A stretch of DNA of 47,129 bases from Mariniblastus sp. (lineage in GTDB: Bacteria > Planctomycetota > Planctomycetia > Pirellulales > Pirellulaceae), in contig JAPKBL010000029.1 of NCBI GenBank assembly GCA_028823415.1, positions 1 to 47,129 on the forward strand. The letters are read 5' to 3'. Numbering within the stretch: the first letter of the stretch is position 1; each line of letters opens with the position of its first letter. The notes under the pieces were generated by a model, which saw nothing but the letters and a program-made list of their open reading frames with translations, had not been told where the DNA came from and searched no databases. This document shows, one piece after another, positions 9,266 to 18,213 of the stretch. The position numbers were made by a program, and so were the translations under genes.

Positions 9266-9691
9266 ATGGCACACCAGTATTCAGTCAGCGCAACTGCGAA
9301 ACCGGAACAACTCGTCGACTTAACCGCCGACGGACGGCCCACATTGGTATCCGGACCGCCTACCGAATTTGGTGGCTCGGGCAACGAGTGGTCGCCCGAA
9401 GACCTACTTGTTGCTGCAGTAGCTGACTGTTTCACGCTGTCATTCAAAGCGATTGCAACCGCTTCACGATATTCGTGGACGGCCTTGCGTTGCGATGTCA
9501 CGGGAACGCTCGATAAAGTCGACCGCGGGATGCAGTTTACCGAAATGAAAATTCTCGCGAATTTGACAATCCCCGCCGACGCAGATGCAAACCGGGCTGA
9601 ACGGCTATTGGAAAAAGCCGAACATGCTTGCTTCATCACCAATTCATTGAATTTTGCAGCCACTCTCGAAATTCAAGTACAAGCGGAGTAG
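9266..9691 (+). CDS. OsmC/Ohr family peroxide-handling protein
   Basis: A 141-residue small cytoplasmic protein. OsmC-family proteins reduce organic hydroperoxides with a pair of cysteines. Both are present: C55 in AVADCFTLSF and C122 in EHACFITNS. The family segment GGSGNEWSPEDLLVAA precedes the first cysteine. Length is normal. It starts 14 bp after clpP2 and is probably co-transcribed, giving a proteolysis and peroxide-stress unit. Sub-family (OsmC, Ohr or YhfA-like) is not resolved. Confidence 0.88.
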   Translation: MAHQYSVSATAKPEQLVDLTADGRPTLVSGPPTEFGGSGNEWSPEDLLVAAVADCFTLSFKAIATASRYSWTALRCDVTGTLDKVDRGMQFTEMKILANLTIPADADANRAERLLEKAEHACFITNSLNFAATLEIQVQAE

Positions 9692-9880
9692 CCGCTCCGG
9701 CAAACTCTCCATGCCATTGCCGCTTGGGGATTGTTACAGCACAAGTGCTAGCTACTACCGAACCAGCAGTCTCTAGTTAAACCAGTCGATTGCTAACCAG
9801 CCATGAATTGGCATTGATGCCACTCTGAGAAATCATCTAAAAAAAGTCTTTCGAATTCTCTCTATTGAGGCTTTTTAGCG

Positions 9881-10930
9881 ATGCGCCTGTTTTTCTTGGC
9901 AATGAGCTGTTCTCTTCTGGCGATTGGCTGTCGGTCCTACCCGTCCGACCAAAAGGATATTGTTGAGCTGAGACAGGAAATTCTTGATTGGGAAGAATAC
10001 TCCTTTCTCAATGAAGCAGACTTGAAGCGTTTGGAGCAGGAAAACTCCGAACTTAGAAGAGAAGCTAAGCTTAAAGAAGCGATTAAAAACCAGAACCAAG
10101 AGATAGATGAACCTCAACCAGAGACAACGCCAAATAAAAATGAAACGGGTCAAAGCGACGCTACTCAACCCCGACCGGACAGCGCTACCATCGGACAAGT
10201 AGTCTACGATGCCGCAATCCCCACTCTAGCGGCACCAGAGCCTGCACTCAAGTTAAGAACAGCCGCATCGATTTCCATTGACTCGTCGGCAACGGTCGGG
10301 ATCAATCTCGACAAAATTGAAGGCGACGAGGGTGTTGAAATTTTCATCACCCCTCAAGACGACACCGGAGAAACAGTCCACTGCGACGGTGAACTAACGG
10401 TCAGTTTGATCGACCCAACAGCAACGCCCGAACGACAAAGAATCGGGCTGTGGAAGTTTGTGCCTGAGGAAACAAAATTATTTTTCGCGAACACGCCATC
10501 CGGGGAGAGGGGAATCCTCTTGCACCTTCCTTGGGAACAAACAATTCCAGTCAATTACGCCTTGGATTTACACGTGCGACTCATCACGACCGATGGCCGC
10601 GCTTTGAAAACAAAACATCAACTCACAATCACTCCGCCCGATGCGGAATACTCCGTGGATGATTCCGGCATCCGTCGCTGGACGCGTGAAGATCCTCGCT
10701 GGCTTCCGGCCTCAGAGGCATCCGATGGGGTCGCGGAACTTCGCGAACCCCAAAAAGTGATCACCAACAAGACTTGGAAACCGAGTAAGAAACAGCCCGC
10801 TATGAAACCGCCCACTATGATTCCGCCCGCTATGATTCCGCCCGCTAAGGCCAAGCAAGCGAAGGTCGAGAATTCGCAAACGTCTCAGACGCTTCCAGAG
10901 AAACCGGTTTGGAGCCCCATCCGCAAATAG
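9881..10930 (+). CDS. Lipoprotein with coiled coil and proline-rich tail, unknown function
   Basis: A 349-residue exported protein. A short hydrophobic signal ends at a lipobox-like AIGC with cysteine 17. Next comes a charged helix with heptads (about 25-70, IVELRQEILDWEE), a disordered Gln/Pro/Thr-rich stretch, and a beta-rich domain (about 115-255) containing KFVPEETKLFF and LHLPWEQTIPVNYAL. The C-terminus has PPTMIPPAMIPPAK repeats. GAGG lies 10 nt before the ATG. I do not recognise the family; similar exported proteins are common in planctomycete genomes. The convergent 757-residue gene ends 31 bp away. Confidence 0.75.
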   Translation: MRLFFLAMSCSLLAIGCRSYPSDQKDIVELRQEILDWEEYSFLNEADLKRLEQENSELRREAKLKEAIKNQNQEIDEPQPETTPNKNETGQSDATQPRPDSATIGQVVYDAAIPTLAAPEPALKLRTAASISIDSSATVGINLDKIEGDEGVEIFITPQDDTGETVHCDGELTVSLIDPTATPERQRIGLWKFVPEETKLFFANTPSGERGILLHLPWEQTIPVNYALDLHVRLITTDGRALKTKHQLTITPPDAEYSVDDSGIRRWTREDPRWLPASEASDGVAELREPQKVITNKTWKPSKKQPAMKPPTMIPPAMIPPAKAKQAKVENSQTSQTLPEKPVWSPIRK

Positions 10931-10961
10931 TAGATTCCAGATTCAGTATCGCCGTCAAGAA

Positions 10962-13235
10962 CTAACGACGGTTGATCAATTTCCGACTTGAGCTTGTACG
11001 CAAAATATCGAAAACGGTCTCTTGAGCAGTATTGAACTCTCGATCGTCAACTGAAACGGCAAGCCAACCGTCAGAAACAGACAGTTGAGATATTTCAAGT
11101 TGGCTCGTATCAATCCGCTGAGCAATTTTATCGGGAAGTGATTCGACAGAGTATTCCTTCTTGAATAGCACCTTCATCACGGTACTGATAGCCGCTCTAT
11201 CGCCAAACCGAAGACGCTTTCCACGAATGCGGGTACCATCATCGTTTTGCTGTAACTGGATCTTCATCCCGTCCCTGACAAATCGATAGGCGGCCGTTAG
11301 CGAGACGTTTTTCCAGACCTTCCCCTTCTCGCCAATTTTCAATGATCTCAAATTCAATGTCACCTTCAACTGACCTTCCTGAAACTCAACGAGGATCGGA
11401 TCGAAGTAAGCAAATCCGATTTCCGCGTGTCGATCACTTTTGACACGGGGTTGAGTGGAATTCTCCGCGCCGATGAATCCCCTCAGATGGGCGACCAGTT
11501 CATCAATGGTAAACTGATTCCCGTTTAGACCGATCCTTGAAATTGCATTATTGATGGCTGATTGGTGCAACTGGAAACTCATTAAGCTGCTCGCACTGTC
11601 CAGCGGCCTCGCTGTGTTAGCCGCCATTTGGTCGCGTCCACCAATCCGATAACGCACCACCATTTGATCCTCAGTCGTCGCCAACTGTTTGGGTTCCGGC
11701 TCGAGATCCATTCCAAACAGTGGCTGGAACAATTTTGTGTAGGCCAGTTCGCGAACGACCTGCAACTGTTCGCTAACCTGCGTTCGCATCTGTTCCTCTG
11801 CAGACGATTCCACCGTCCGCTTGTACATCCGGTCGGTTTCCGATGCATCCCGCTGAAGATTCTTCTCTGCTATCTTTCGAGCTAGTCCTCCAAGAATTGG
11901 ATGGCGATCCAAGGTGGATTCTACTCCCACCAAAAACTGATTTGCCTTGGAACGAGCATATGGATCTCCGACAGCTTCGATGCCGTCTTTGTTTATCGTT
12001 ACATTTTGGAAAACCTCGTAATTAGCTTTTCCAAGATTTGTAACTCGAAAGACTTTGGTTTTTGCCACAGTGTCGGATTGAACATCGCCGCGGGTTTCTA
12101 CATTGAATTGAATTTGCGAGTCATCAGGAATTAAATTAACACGGAGCTGATTAGACACCCGGCTTTTTCCCAAAACGCGTGCGCCCTTGATGTTTTGATC
12201 TACCGGTTGCTCGATTTCGGGTAGTTTTGGTAGCAACCGATTTAGCAGTCGCTCGGAAAACGACAGACGAATATTTGCGTTTCGGTAGTGCGTTTCAATG
12301 GCGCTCGCGATTGCATTCTCAGCCGGCTTTTCGGACCACAACAGATTTTGATATTGGTCATTCAAATAATAGCCGGTCAACGAAGACGGGCTTAATTCAT
12401 AGTTCTCGATCCGACGGAGTAATTCCATTTCGTCAACTGGTAGTGAAGCAACATCCTTCAACAACTCAATAGAATATGGGCTGACCACGCTAATCACATA
12501 GCCCGCTTGTTCATCATCGAGAACAGGCGAATAGATCCGTGCTAAAACCTCGCGAGCAGCAGATTTAACTTTAGGAGACCCAGGCGATGTATTGGCCATC
12601 ACTGATTCCAGTGAGTCCAACATCAGATAATCACGCCAGACTGGATCGATTTGGCCACTAGCAAGGTCGTCAAGCAACCTCTGATGTGGGACAGAACCCG
12701 TTCCGAATGATTGTGTGACTGCTTTCTGATTTACCTCCAACTGGGTTTTAGACTCCAAAAGGGAATTCCAAATCGCGAGCCGTCGCTGGATTCGATAAGA
12801 GAGTCGAGCGACTTCGCAATAATCGTATCTCGTCTCGGCTGAGTTTTCACCGCGTTCGCGAACGACCTCTGAAATATCGTGAGCAACATTTGCTTGCGTT
12901 GCTAATCGCTCATAGAGCTCACGGGTTTGATCGGTATCCAACTCCACCCGGGATAACTGGTGAAGAATCGAAAGCGTCTCTGTGGACCAAGAATCTAGCT
13001 CGGGAATCAACCGAAGCGATTCTATCTGCTGAATCAAAGCATCTGCGGGGGGGCGGAAATTCCGAATTTCGTTTTGAAACGTTACCCAAATCGGGCCATG
13101 ATCAGCCAATAACGACGCCGTGCTATCATTGAAATGGGCGTGTCGGGCTGTCTGCTTTGCCAAGCCGTTGCTGACCATCGAAACGGTGGCTAACAGAAGA
13201 CCGAGAAACGCATTCCTTGCGAATCGTGTGAGCAT
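10962..13235 (-). CDS. Large secreted protein of unknown function
   Basis: A 757-residue protein with a signal peptide (hydrophobic core about residues 10-24, likely cleaved near GLAKQ). The N-terminal half is largely alpha-helical; the C-terminal third (about 560-757) has alternating strands around FAYFDPILVEF and LKVTLNLRSL, followed by AYRFVRDGMKIQL. No catalytic motif or membrane anchor was found besides the signal. GGAG lies about 11 nt before the ATG. It lies downstream of rsmD on the same strand, 250 bp away, and is convergent with the coiled-coil lipoprotein gene. It is probably an exported planctomycete-specific protein. Confidence 0.78.
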   Translation of the reverse strand: MLTRFARNAFLGLLLATVSMVSNGLAKQTARHAHFNDSTASLLADHGPIWVTFQNEIRNFRPPADALIQQIESLRLIPELDSWSTETLSILHQLSRVELDTDQTRELYERLATQANVAHDISEVVRERGENSAETRYDYCEVARLSYRIQRRLAIWNSLLESKTQLEVNQKAVTQSFGTGSVPHQRLLDDLASGQIDPVWRDYLMLDSLESVMANTSPGSPKVKSAAREVLARIYSPVLDDEQAGYVISVVSPYSIELLKDVASLPVDEMELLRRIENYELSPSSLTGYYLNDQYQNLLWSEKPAENAIASAIETHYRNANIRLSFSERLLNRLLPKLPEIEQPVDQNIKGARVLGKSRVSNQLRVNLIPDDSQIQFNVETRGDVQSDTVAKTKVFRVTNLGKANYEVFQNVTINKDGIEAVGDPYARSKANQFLVGVESTLDRHPILGGLARKIAEKNLQRDASETDRMYKRTVESSAEEQMRTQVSEQLQVVRELAYTKLFQPLFGMDLEPEPKQLATTEDQMVVRYRIGGRDQMAANTARPLDSASSLMSFQLHQSAINNAISRIGLNGNQFTIDELVAHLRGFIGAENSTQPRVKSDRHAEIGFAYFDPILVEFQEGQLKVTLNLRSLKIGEKGKVWKNVSLTAAYRFVRDGMKIQLQQNDDGTRIRGKRLRFGDRAAISTVMKVLFKKEYSVESLPDKIAQRIDTSQLEISQLSVSDGWLAVSVDDREFNTAQETVFDILRTSSSRKLINRR

Positions 13236-13485
13236 CGAACAATGATCTCCGAAGAACCGGCAACTAAACCGTATAAGAAGAGGCAGAATAGGCTATTTAG
13301 ATCATCGGAGGCTTAGTCCGGCAAAGTCAAACTGTAATTCCCAAAGAAAATAGGGAATTCCGTTCAACCGAATCGAAAAATTAAAACTATATCGGTTATT
13401 TGGGAAGTTCAGGCAAGAAAGCCCAAATAGAGCCTAGGGCGGCAACGACCGTCACTCCTAGGCATTTCACGCAAAGCCGGGCAAT

Positions 13486-14163
13486 TTAGCTCGTTTCATC
13501 GAGCACGTCGATGCTGCCCGATGCCCGCTCGCGTCGAACAGCAACGAGCGCCGGGGAGTATTTGCGGACAAACCAGGAGCGAGGCTCTGGAAGTAGCTCG
13601 GGATCAAATCGGCTATCAGATTCAACCACAAAAACACTCTCCGGAGGTGCAATCTTCATCAAGCCCTCCATCATCTCGACAATTTCAATCGGCTTTTCAA
13701 CGTAGAGCGCGTAGGGAGGGCAACAGAATACCACCCATGGTTCAGACGGCCACATTTCGGGGTTTTTGAGGAACTGCCTAACCCAGAAAAACGTATCCGA
13801 TGAATTCACGTCAACGGGCAGATCCGGGTCGAGACTAAGAACATTTTCTCGAATAATCCGTACAGTAGGGAAGTGACGTTCAACAAAAATACATTTTGAC
13901 GCACCCCGACTTAGGGCTTCCAGTCCCATCGCTCCGGTGCCCGCGAATAAATCAAAAACTGTTTTGCCTTTTACCCAACCGCCGACGAGATTGAAGACAG
14001 CCTCACGCGTATGGTCTTTCATCGGCCGCGTAACCGGATCACCGGAATAATCGATTAATCTCCCCCGAAAGGAACCACCGACAATTCGTAACTTGCCCTG
14101 TCCCGCCTCAGCGCGATTGGAATTCCATTTCGCCAGATTTTTTCCGCGCTTGAACCTTGGCAT
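13486..14163 (-). CDS. rsmD: RsmD-like 16S rRNA guanine-N2 methyltransferase
   Basis: A 225-residue protein. RsmD methylates G966 of 16S rRNA using SAM. Visible family features are the N-terminal KLRIVGGSFRGR (about 24-34), TRPMKDHTREAVFN (45-58) and the SAM-binding motif FDLFAGTGAMGLEAL (70-84). At the catalytic motif, where RsmD proteins normally have (D/N)PPY, this protein reads VFCCPPYALY with C148 in the acidic/amide position. The fold looks intact, so it may be a lineage variant or a changed specificity. The 250 bp downstream contain a 7-bp AATTCCC/GGGAATT hairpin (13336-13359) of uncertain role. Confidence 0.85.
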   Translation of the reverse strand: MPRFKRGKNLAKWNSNRAEAGQGKLRIVGGSFRGRLIDYSGDPVTRPMKDHTREAVFNLVGGWVKGKTVFDLFAGTGAMGLEALSRGASKCIFVERHFPTVRIIRENVLSLDPDLPVDVNSSDTFFWVRQFLKNPEMWPSEPWVVFCCPPYALYVEKPIEIVEMMEGLMKIAPPESVFVVESDSRFDPELLPEPRSWFVRKYSPALVAVRRERASGSIDVLDETS

Positions 14164-14365
14164 CGATGTTTTCTTTTAAGGGAAAGTCTGGAATACGGTC
14201 TAAAAGATGTCGAACCGCTATACTATGATTGATATACCTGAAATACCAGTCGAAAAATCGGAGTTTGGTGCGGGGGCCTCAACAATTTCGGTTTGCTTCC
14301 GCCATTCCTCAGCCATTGGCTGCCTTGATATTCGCTAGTCCAACAAAATTAGAGCGACAATAATT

Positions 14366-15562
14366 ATGTTTCTTATTCCTAATTTGAGATCTCTTCAAGC
14401 CGATTGGCTTTTGAAGTTGTGCCTTATTATCTCAGCCACTGCACTAACGAACGTGTCAGCCGCTCAAGAGTTAGAGAAGTCTGCCCCCCAGCGAGTTGAG
14501 GAATTACAGCAGGAATTCAGCGCGGCGATTCTCGATTTAAAGGAAGCGATCAAAGCGGTCAAAAAGACGGGGCACGAGTTCTACGAAAATAAAAGTACGG
14601 TTGCCCATGAGCACCGAAAAAAATGGAAAGAGGAAGCCGTCGTCGCACAAGAAGCTTACAAACGTGTCCGTGAAGCATCATTCGCATTGTTTTTTGAGAC
14701 AGCCAACCCGGGAACTCAAGTTAACGAAATCGTCTCAATAATGAACCAGGAATTGCTCGGCCAAGGTCAGCTATCAAAATGTTACCGAACGACCAAAAAA
14801 CTACTCGCGCTTTACCCAGAAGACAAAAACCTAATTAATCTAATGGGTCGCGTTTCGATCTTGAATAATGATTTCGACTTCGCTCAACAGTACTACCAAA
14901 AAAATCAATCCCAAGCCGAGCAGTTCAGTGTTCCCGAAGGCGCCCTTTACGGCAGCTCCCTGGACAAACTCGCCACTGGCTACCAAAGAGAACTGGAACT
15001 GCGGGCTTCGGACGCAAAAGGGGAGCCACTGCCACGTGCGATTATCAAAACTAACCGCGGTGAAATCGTGATTGAGTTGTTTGAGAATCAGGCACCGGAA
15101 ACCGTCGGTAACTTTGTCAGCCTAGTCCAAACGGGAATTTATGACGGCATGATTTTCCACCACGTCCTCCGCAATTTGATTGCAGATGCCGGGCTAATGA
15201 CTAAGAGTCGAGCTCAACCGATCGGATATACAATCTATGACGAACACCAGCGGCCTAATGCCCGGAACCACTATCGCGGTTCGATCGCCATGGTTGCAAA
15301 AAATAACGAACCTAATTCAGGCGGAGCTGAATTCCGAATCATGCTCGTACCCGGCCCTAATCTCGACGGAGAGAGTACCGTTTTTGGGCGGGTGATTTCC
15401 GACATGAGTGTTCTCGATGGCATCCAAGAGACGTTCCGAGTCAACGAAGAAGAGGATAAAGAAGAATTCATAAAGGACGTCGAGCCGGATGTCATCGAGT
15501 CAATCACGATCACCAATTTGAGAGATCACGAGTACGAGCCCAACCGAGTCAAAATCAAATAA
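14366..15562 (+). CDS. Exported cyclophilin-type protein, paralogue 1 (degenerate active site)
   Basis: A 398-residue protein. The N-terminus has a hydrophobic export signal ending near VSAAQ. Residues about 35-190 are helical, with a charged coiled-coil-like part and a TPR-like stretch around LYPEDKNLINLMG. A cyclophilin domain follows (about 225-380: KTNRGEIVIELFENQAPETV, NFVSLVQTGIYDGM). The catalytic arginine of cyclophilins (FHRV) is replaced: FHHV with H266. The usual Gln in the FMxQGG segment is also gone (ADAG). Prolyl isomerase activity is therefore doubtful. It ends with RDHEYEPNRV, a tail shared with the next two genes. It is the first of three tandem paralogues, 33 bp before the second. 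Confidence 0.88.
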   Translation: MFLIPNLRSLQADWLLKLCLIISATALTNVSAAQELEKSAPQRVEELQQEFSAAILDLKEAIKAVKKTGHEFYENKSTVAHEHRKKWKEEAVVAQEAYKRVREASFALFFETANPGTQVNEIVSIMNQELLGQGQLSKCYRTTKKLLALYPEDKNLINLMGRVSILNNDFDFAQQYYQKNQSQAEQFSVPEGALYGSSLDKLATGYQRELELRASDAKGEPLPRAIIKTNRGEIVIELFENQAPETVGNFVSLVQTGIYDGMIFHHVLRNLIADAGLMTKSRAQPIGYTIYDEHQRPNARNHYRGSIAMVAKNNEPNSGGAEFRIMLVPGPNLDGESTVFGRVISDMSVLDGIQETFRVNEEEDKEEFIKDVEPDVIESITITNLRDHEYEPNRVKIK

Positions 15563-15595
15563 TCAGGGTTACGATCCTTCGTAAAATTTGGTGAC

Positions 15596-16867
15596 ATGAT
15601 GCTTCTTACGCTTTGCCGAAACACTTCACTCCTTGCGTTGACAATCACGACTTTGCCGTGCCTGTCACTGATCGCCCAGGAGAACCTCACTCCCGTGCCG
15701 CCGGATATCGCAATTGCGACCCCCCAGGTCCCAGCGTTGGAGTCCCCCCAAAAAGACGACTCGCTGACGTTCGAGAAAGTACTCGAGCAATACAACGAAA
15801 ACAAAGTCGCGATCACCCGTCTTTTCAGCTCCAGCCCGATTGGCTTTCCCAAACGGCAAATTGAGCACATGGCCAAGATCGACCGCCTGAAAGAAAAAAA
15901 CAAGCAACTCAAACGTCAGCTTGACGAAGCTGCCCTGATTTCCTTCGGACAATCAGCCAACCCAAGTCCACGTGTCTGTCAGGCCGTTTTTAACATCATC
16001 TCGAAAAAGGTCGACATTTCCCGTGGTGGATATGACTTTGACCCCGAAGGGGCTTTGGAAGTTGTAAAACTGATGCTGGACAAAATGGATCAAGTCAATG
16101 ATCTAGCGTCCACGATCCGCGATGAAGACATTGCCTATCAAGGTTTTTTGGCGGCAAACGCGATCGAAAACTATCGCGATGCCGATGCGATGCTGAAACG
16201 AATCGAAGATCAAACGACTTCACTTCAACCTGCTATCCGAAATGAATTCAATGAATCCGTCACCAAATGGGAGCGGGAACAAGAGATTCGCAATCAGGAA
16301 CAAGCTTCCAATGATTTACCCCGCGTAACATTCGAAACCAGCGAAGGCGAAATTATCGTCGAGCTTTTCGAAAATGAAGCGCCTCAAACCGTGGGAAACT
16401 TCATTCATTTGGTTGAAAATAAATTCTATGACCAAATGAATTTCTTTCTCGTGATTCCCGGAAGAATCGCCCAGACCGGATGTAAAAATAATCGCGGGAC
16501 AGGAGACCCCGGCTACAAAATTCCGTGTGAAACCATGGGCGATGAAATTCGACACCATTTCTCGGGCACCCTGAGCATGGCAAATAGCGGAACTGATACA
16601 GGCGGTTCCCAGTTTTTCATTTCCCATCAACGGAATAGTAAATTTGACGGCAAAAAAACCGTGTTCGGCCGAGTGATTTCAGGAATGGAGGCTGTCCGGC
16701 AACTGAATCGCATCACCAGAACGGGATCGTTGACAATGAACCCGAGCAAGCAAGGCAATTATTCAAAAATCCTAACCGCAACGGTGACCCGGAAACGGGA
16801 TCATGAATATTTTCCTACAAAAATATCAGAGAAAAACCCCAGCAACGGTGATTCAGAATCGAAGTAA
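15596..16867 (+). CDS. Exported cyclophilin-type protein, paralogue 2 (active-site arginine lost)
   Basis: A 423-residue protein. It has a signal peptide (hydrophobic core about 9-21), a helical region with a lysine/glutamate-rich coiled-coil part (about 80-110) and a cyclophilin domain (about 240-405). The domain keeps GEIIVELFENEAPQTVGNF and SMANSGTDTGGSQFFIS. Where active cyclophilins have FHRV it reads FFLV, with L285 at the arginine position, while the Gln of IAQTG is retained. Its C-terminal tail contains RKRDHEYFPTKI, matching its neighbours. It probably binds rather than isomerises prolyl peptides (inference). A two-codon ambiguity exists at the start (ATGATG). Confidence 0.88.
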   Translation: MMLLTLCRNTSLLALTITTLPCLSLIAQENLTPVPPDIAIATPQVPALESPQKDDSLTFEKVLEQYNENKVAITRLFSSSPIGFPKRQIEHMAKIDRLKEKNKQLKRQLDEAALISFGQSANPSPRVCQAVFNIISKKVDISRGGYDFDPEGALEVVKLMLDKMDQVNDLASTIRDEDIAYQGFLAANAIENYRDADAMLKRIEDQTTSLQPAIRNEFNESVTKWEREQEIRNQEQASNDLPRVTFETSEGEIIVELFENEAPQTVGNFIHLVENKFYDQMNFFLVIPGRIAQTGCKNNRGTGDPGYKIPCETMGDEIRHHFSGTLSMANSGTDTGGSQFFISHQRNSKFDGKKTVFGRVISGMEAVRQLNRITRTGSLTMNPSKQGNYSKILTATVTRKRDHEYFPTKISEKNPSNGDSESK

Positions 16868-16910
16868 TCTTCTACGCGTTAGTGGTAACCCGCTACAATG
16901 ATCGATTAGA

Positions 16911-16944
16911 AACAACCGCTGAGTAACAACCGCTGAGTAACAAC
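16911..16944. repeat. 14-bp tandem repeat
   Basis: AACAACCGCTGAGT occurs twice in direct succession (16911-16924 and 16925-16938), followed by a partial AACAAC. It lies between the second and third cyclophilin genes. It could be a replication-slippage product or an operator. Confidence 0.6.
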
Positions 16945-17002
16945 AGAAAACAGAATTGACATCTGCCTATTCTGTGATCCTCAAATTCTATTGGAGCCCC
17001 TG

Positions 17003-18115
17003 GTGAACCCTTCAAGATATTTTTCAATTTCTTTGATCCTATTTTCCCTCGTCTCTTGCTCTTTATTCACCTCCAGCTTAATGCTGGTGCATGGCCAGGA
17101 AAACGAGCCCACCTTAAAAGAGCTTCTCCAGCAATGGCAAACACTCGATGGGAAAATTTCTGCAAAAGAAGCAGAGTTAAAATCAGCTGCATCTGCGTCC
17201 TCGGAGAAGCCAGAAACTCCACCATCAGACACCCAAGACCGCGATAAATTAAAAACAGAATACACCAATTTATTGACGCAGGCTGAGGCACTGATTACGC
17301 GACTTGAAACCCAAGCCAAATCCCAAATGGCCGCCAACCCGAATGACTCCGAAGCTACTCGGACGTTACTGGGCATTATGCTGAATGACGCCCAATTCGG
17401 ACGCGACGTCAGGGTACTCAAACTTGGTGACTCGCTCATCGGCCAAGGCATCAACCCTCAGTACTTCGTCATGGCATCTCGCTCGGAACGACTCTCTATC
17501 CCCGCTCGAGAGCTATTCGATGAACTATTGCTACGGCAAGCTGAAGCAGAACAAAACGACCTCCCTCGCGTTCGCTTCTCTACCACTCAGGGAGAGATCA
17601 TCATCGAACTCTACGAAAATGAAGCGCCCGATACGGTCGGCAATTTCATCAGCCTCGTCGAATCTGGCTTTTATACCGACAGGCTATTCCACCGGGTGAT
17701 CGATGGCTTCATGGCACAGGGTGGAGGATTCAAACTTCAGGGCGGGGTGCAAGTTGATGGAGAGGGACCCGGATATGCCATTCCATGTGAATGCAATTCA
17801 CCGGAAAAAAGGCTGCACTTTACCAATTGCATCAGCATGGCACACGCGGGAACCAACACCGGAGGAGCACAGTTCTTCCTCACCCTTTCGCGAACAGACA
17901 TGCTCGACGGTCGGCACACTTGCTTCGGTCGCATTCTCGAGGGAATGGATGTGTTAGCTGCCATCAAAAAAACGCATATTTCCACTCCTCAGGAAGAGCA
18001 ACCCATCGATGGCGTTGAGAAAGATAAAATCATCAAAGCCGAAGTTCTCCGGAAACGTGATCACGAATACAAACCCAATAAAATCGAGGCCGAAAAAAGC
18101 ACGAATGGCCAATAA
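17003..18115 (+). CDS. Exported cyclophilin-type peptidyl-prolyl isomerase, paralogue 3 (active site intact)
   Basis: A 371-residue protein from the GTG at 17003, chosen because GGAG lies 6 nt upstream; an in-frame TTG at 16991 overlaps that ribosome-binding site. A signal peptide (hydrophobic core about 6-24, likely cleaved near VHGQ) precedes a Lys/Glu-rich helical region and a canonical cyclophilin domain (about 185-355). The catalytic arginine is present (R231 in LFHRVIDGFMAQGG), as are the binding-groove segments SMAHAGTNTGGAQFFLT and LDGRHTCFGRI. It should isomerise Xaa-Pro bonds outside the cytoplasm. The tail RKRDHEYKPNKI is shared with the two upstream paralogues. It is 135 bp from the second copy, which suggests a separate or additional promoter. 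Confidence 0.93.
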   Translation: MNPSRYFSISLILFSLVSCSLFTSSLMLVHGQENEPTLKELLQQWQTLDGKISAKEAELKSAASASSEKPETPPSDTQDRDKLKTEYTNLLTQAEALITRLETQAKSQMAANPNDSEATRTLLGIMLNDAQFGRDVRVLKLGDSLIGQGINPQYFVMASRSERLSIPARELFDELLLRQAEAEQNDLPRVRFSTTQGEIIIELYENEAPDTVGNFISLVESGFYTDRLFHRVIDGFMAQGGGFKLQGGVQVDGEGPGYAIPCECNSPEKRLHFTNCISMAHAGTNTGGAQFFLTLSRTDMLDGRHTCFGRILEGMDVLAAIKKTHISTPQEEQPIDGVEKDKIIKAEVLRKRDHEYKPNKIEAEKSTNGQ

Positions 18116-18213
18116 CGGATTGCAGTTATTCCAACGTGGTGCCGGCTTCAACCGGGCACCCGACAACCCAAAGGTCGAGCGCCAAGATTAAGTTCTGATC
18201 AAGAAATTTCATC

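Noticed and set aside
16956..16984. TTGACA promoter-like box upstream of the third cyclophilin gene
   Set aside because: A consensus -35 hexamer is present, but no acceptable -10 lies at 16-18 bp spacing.
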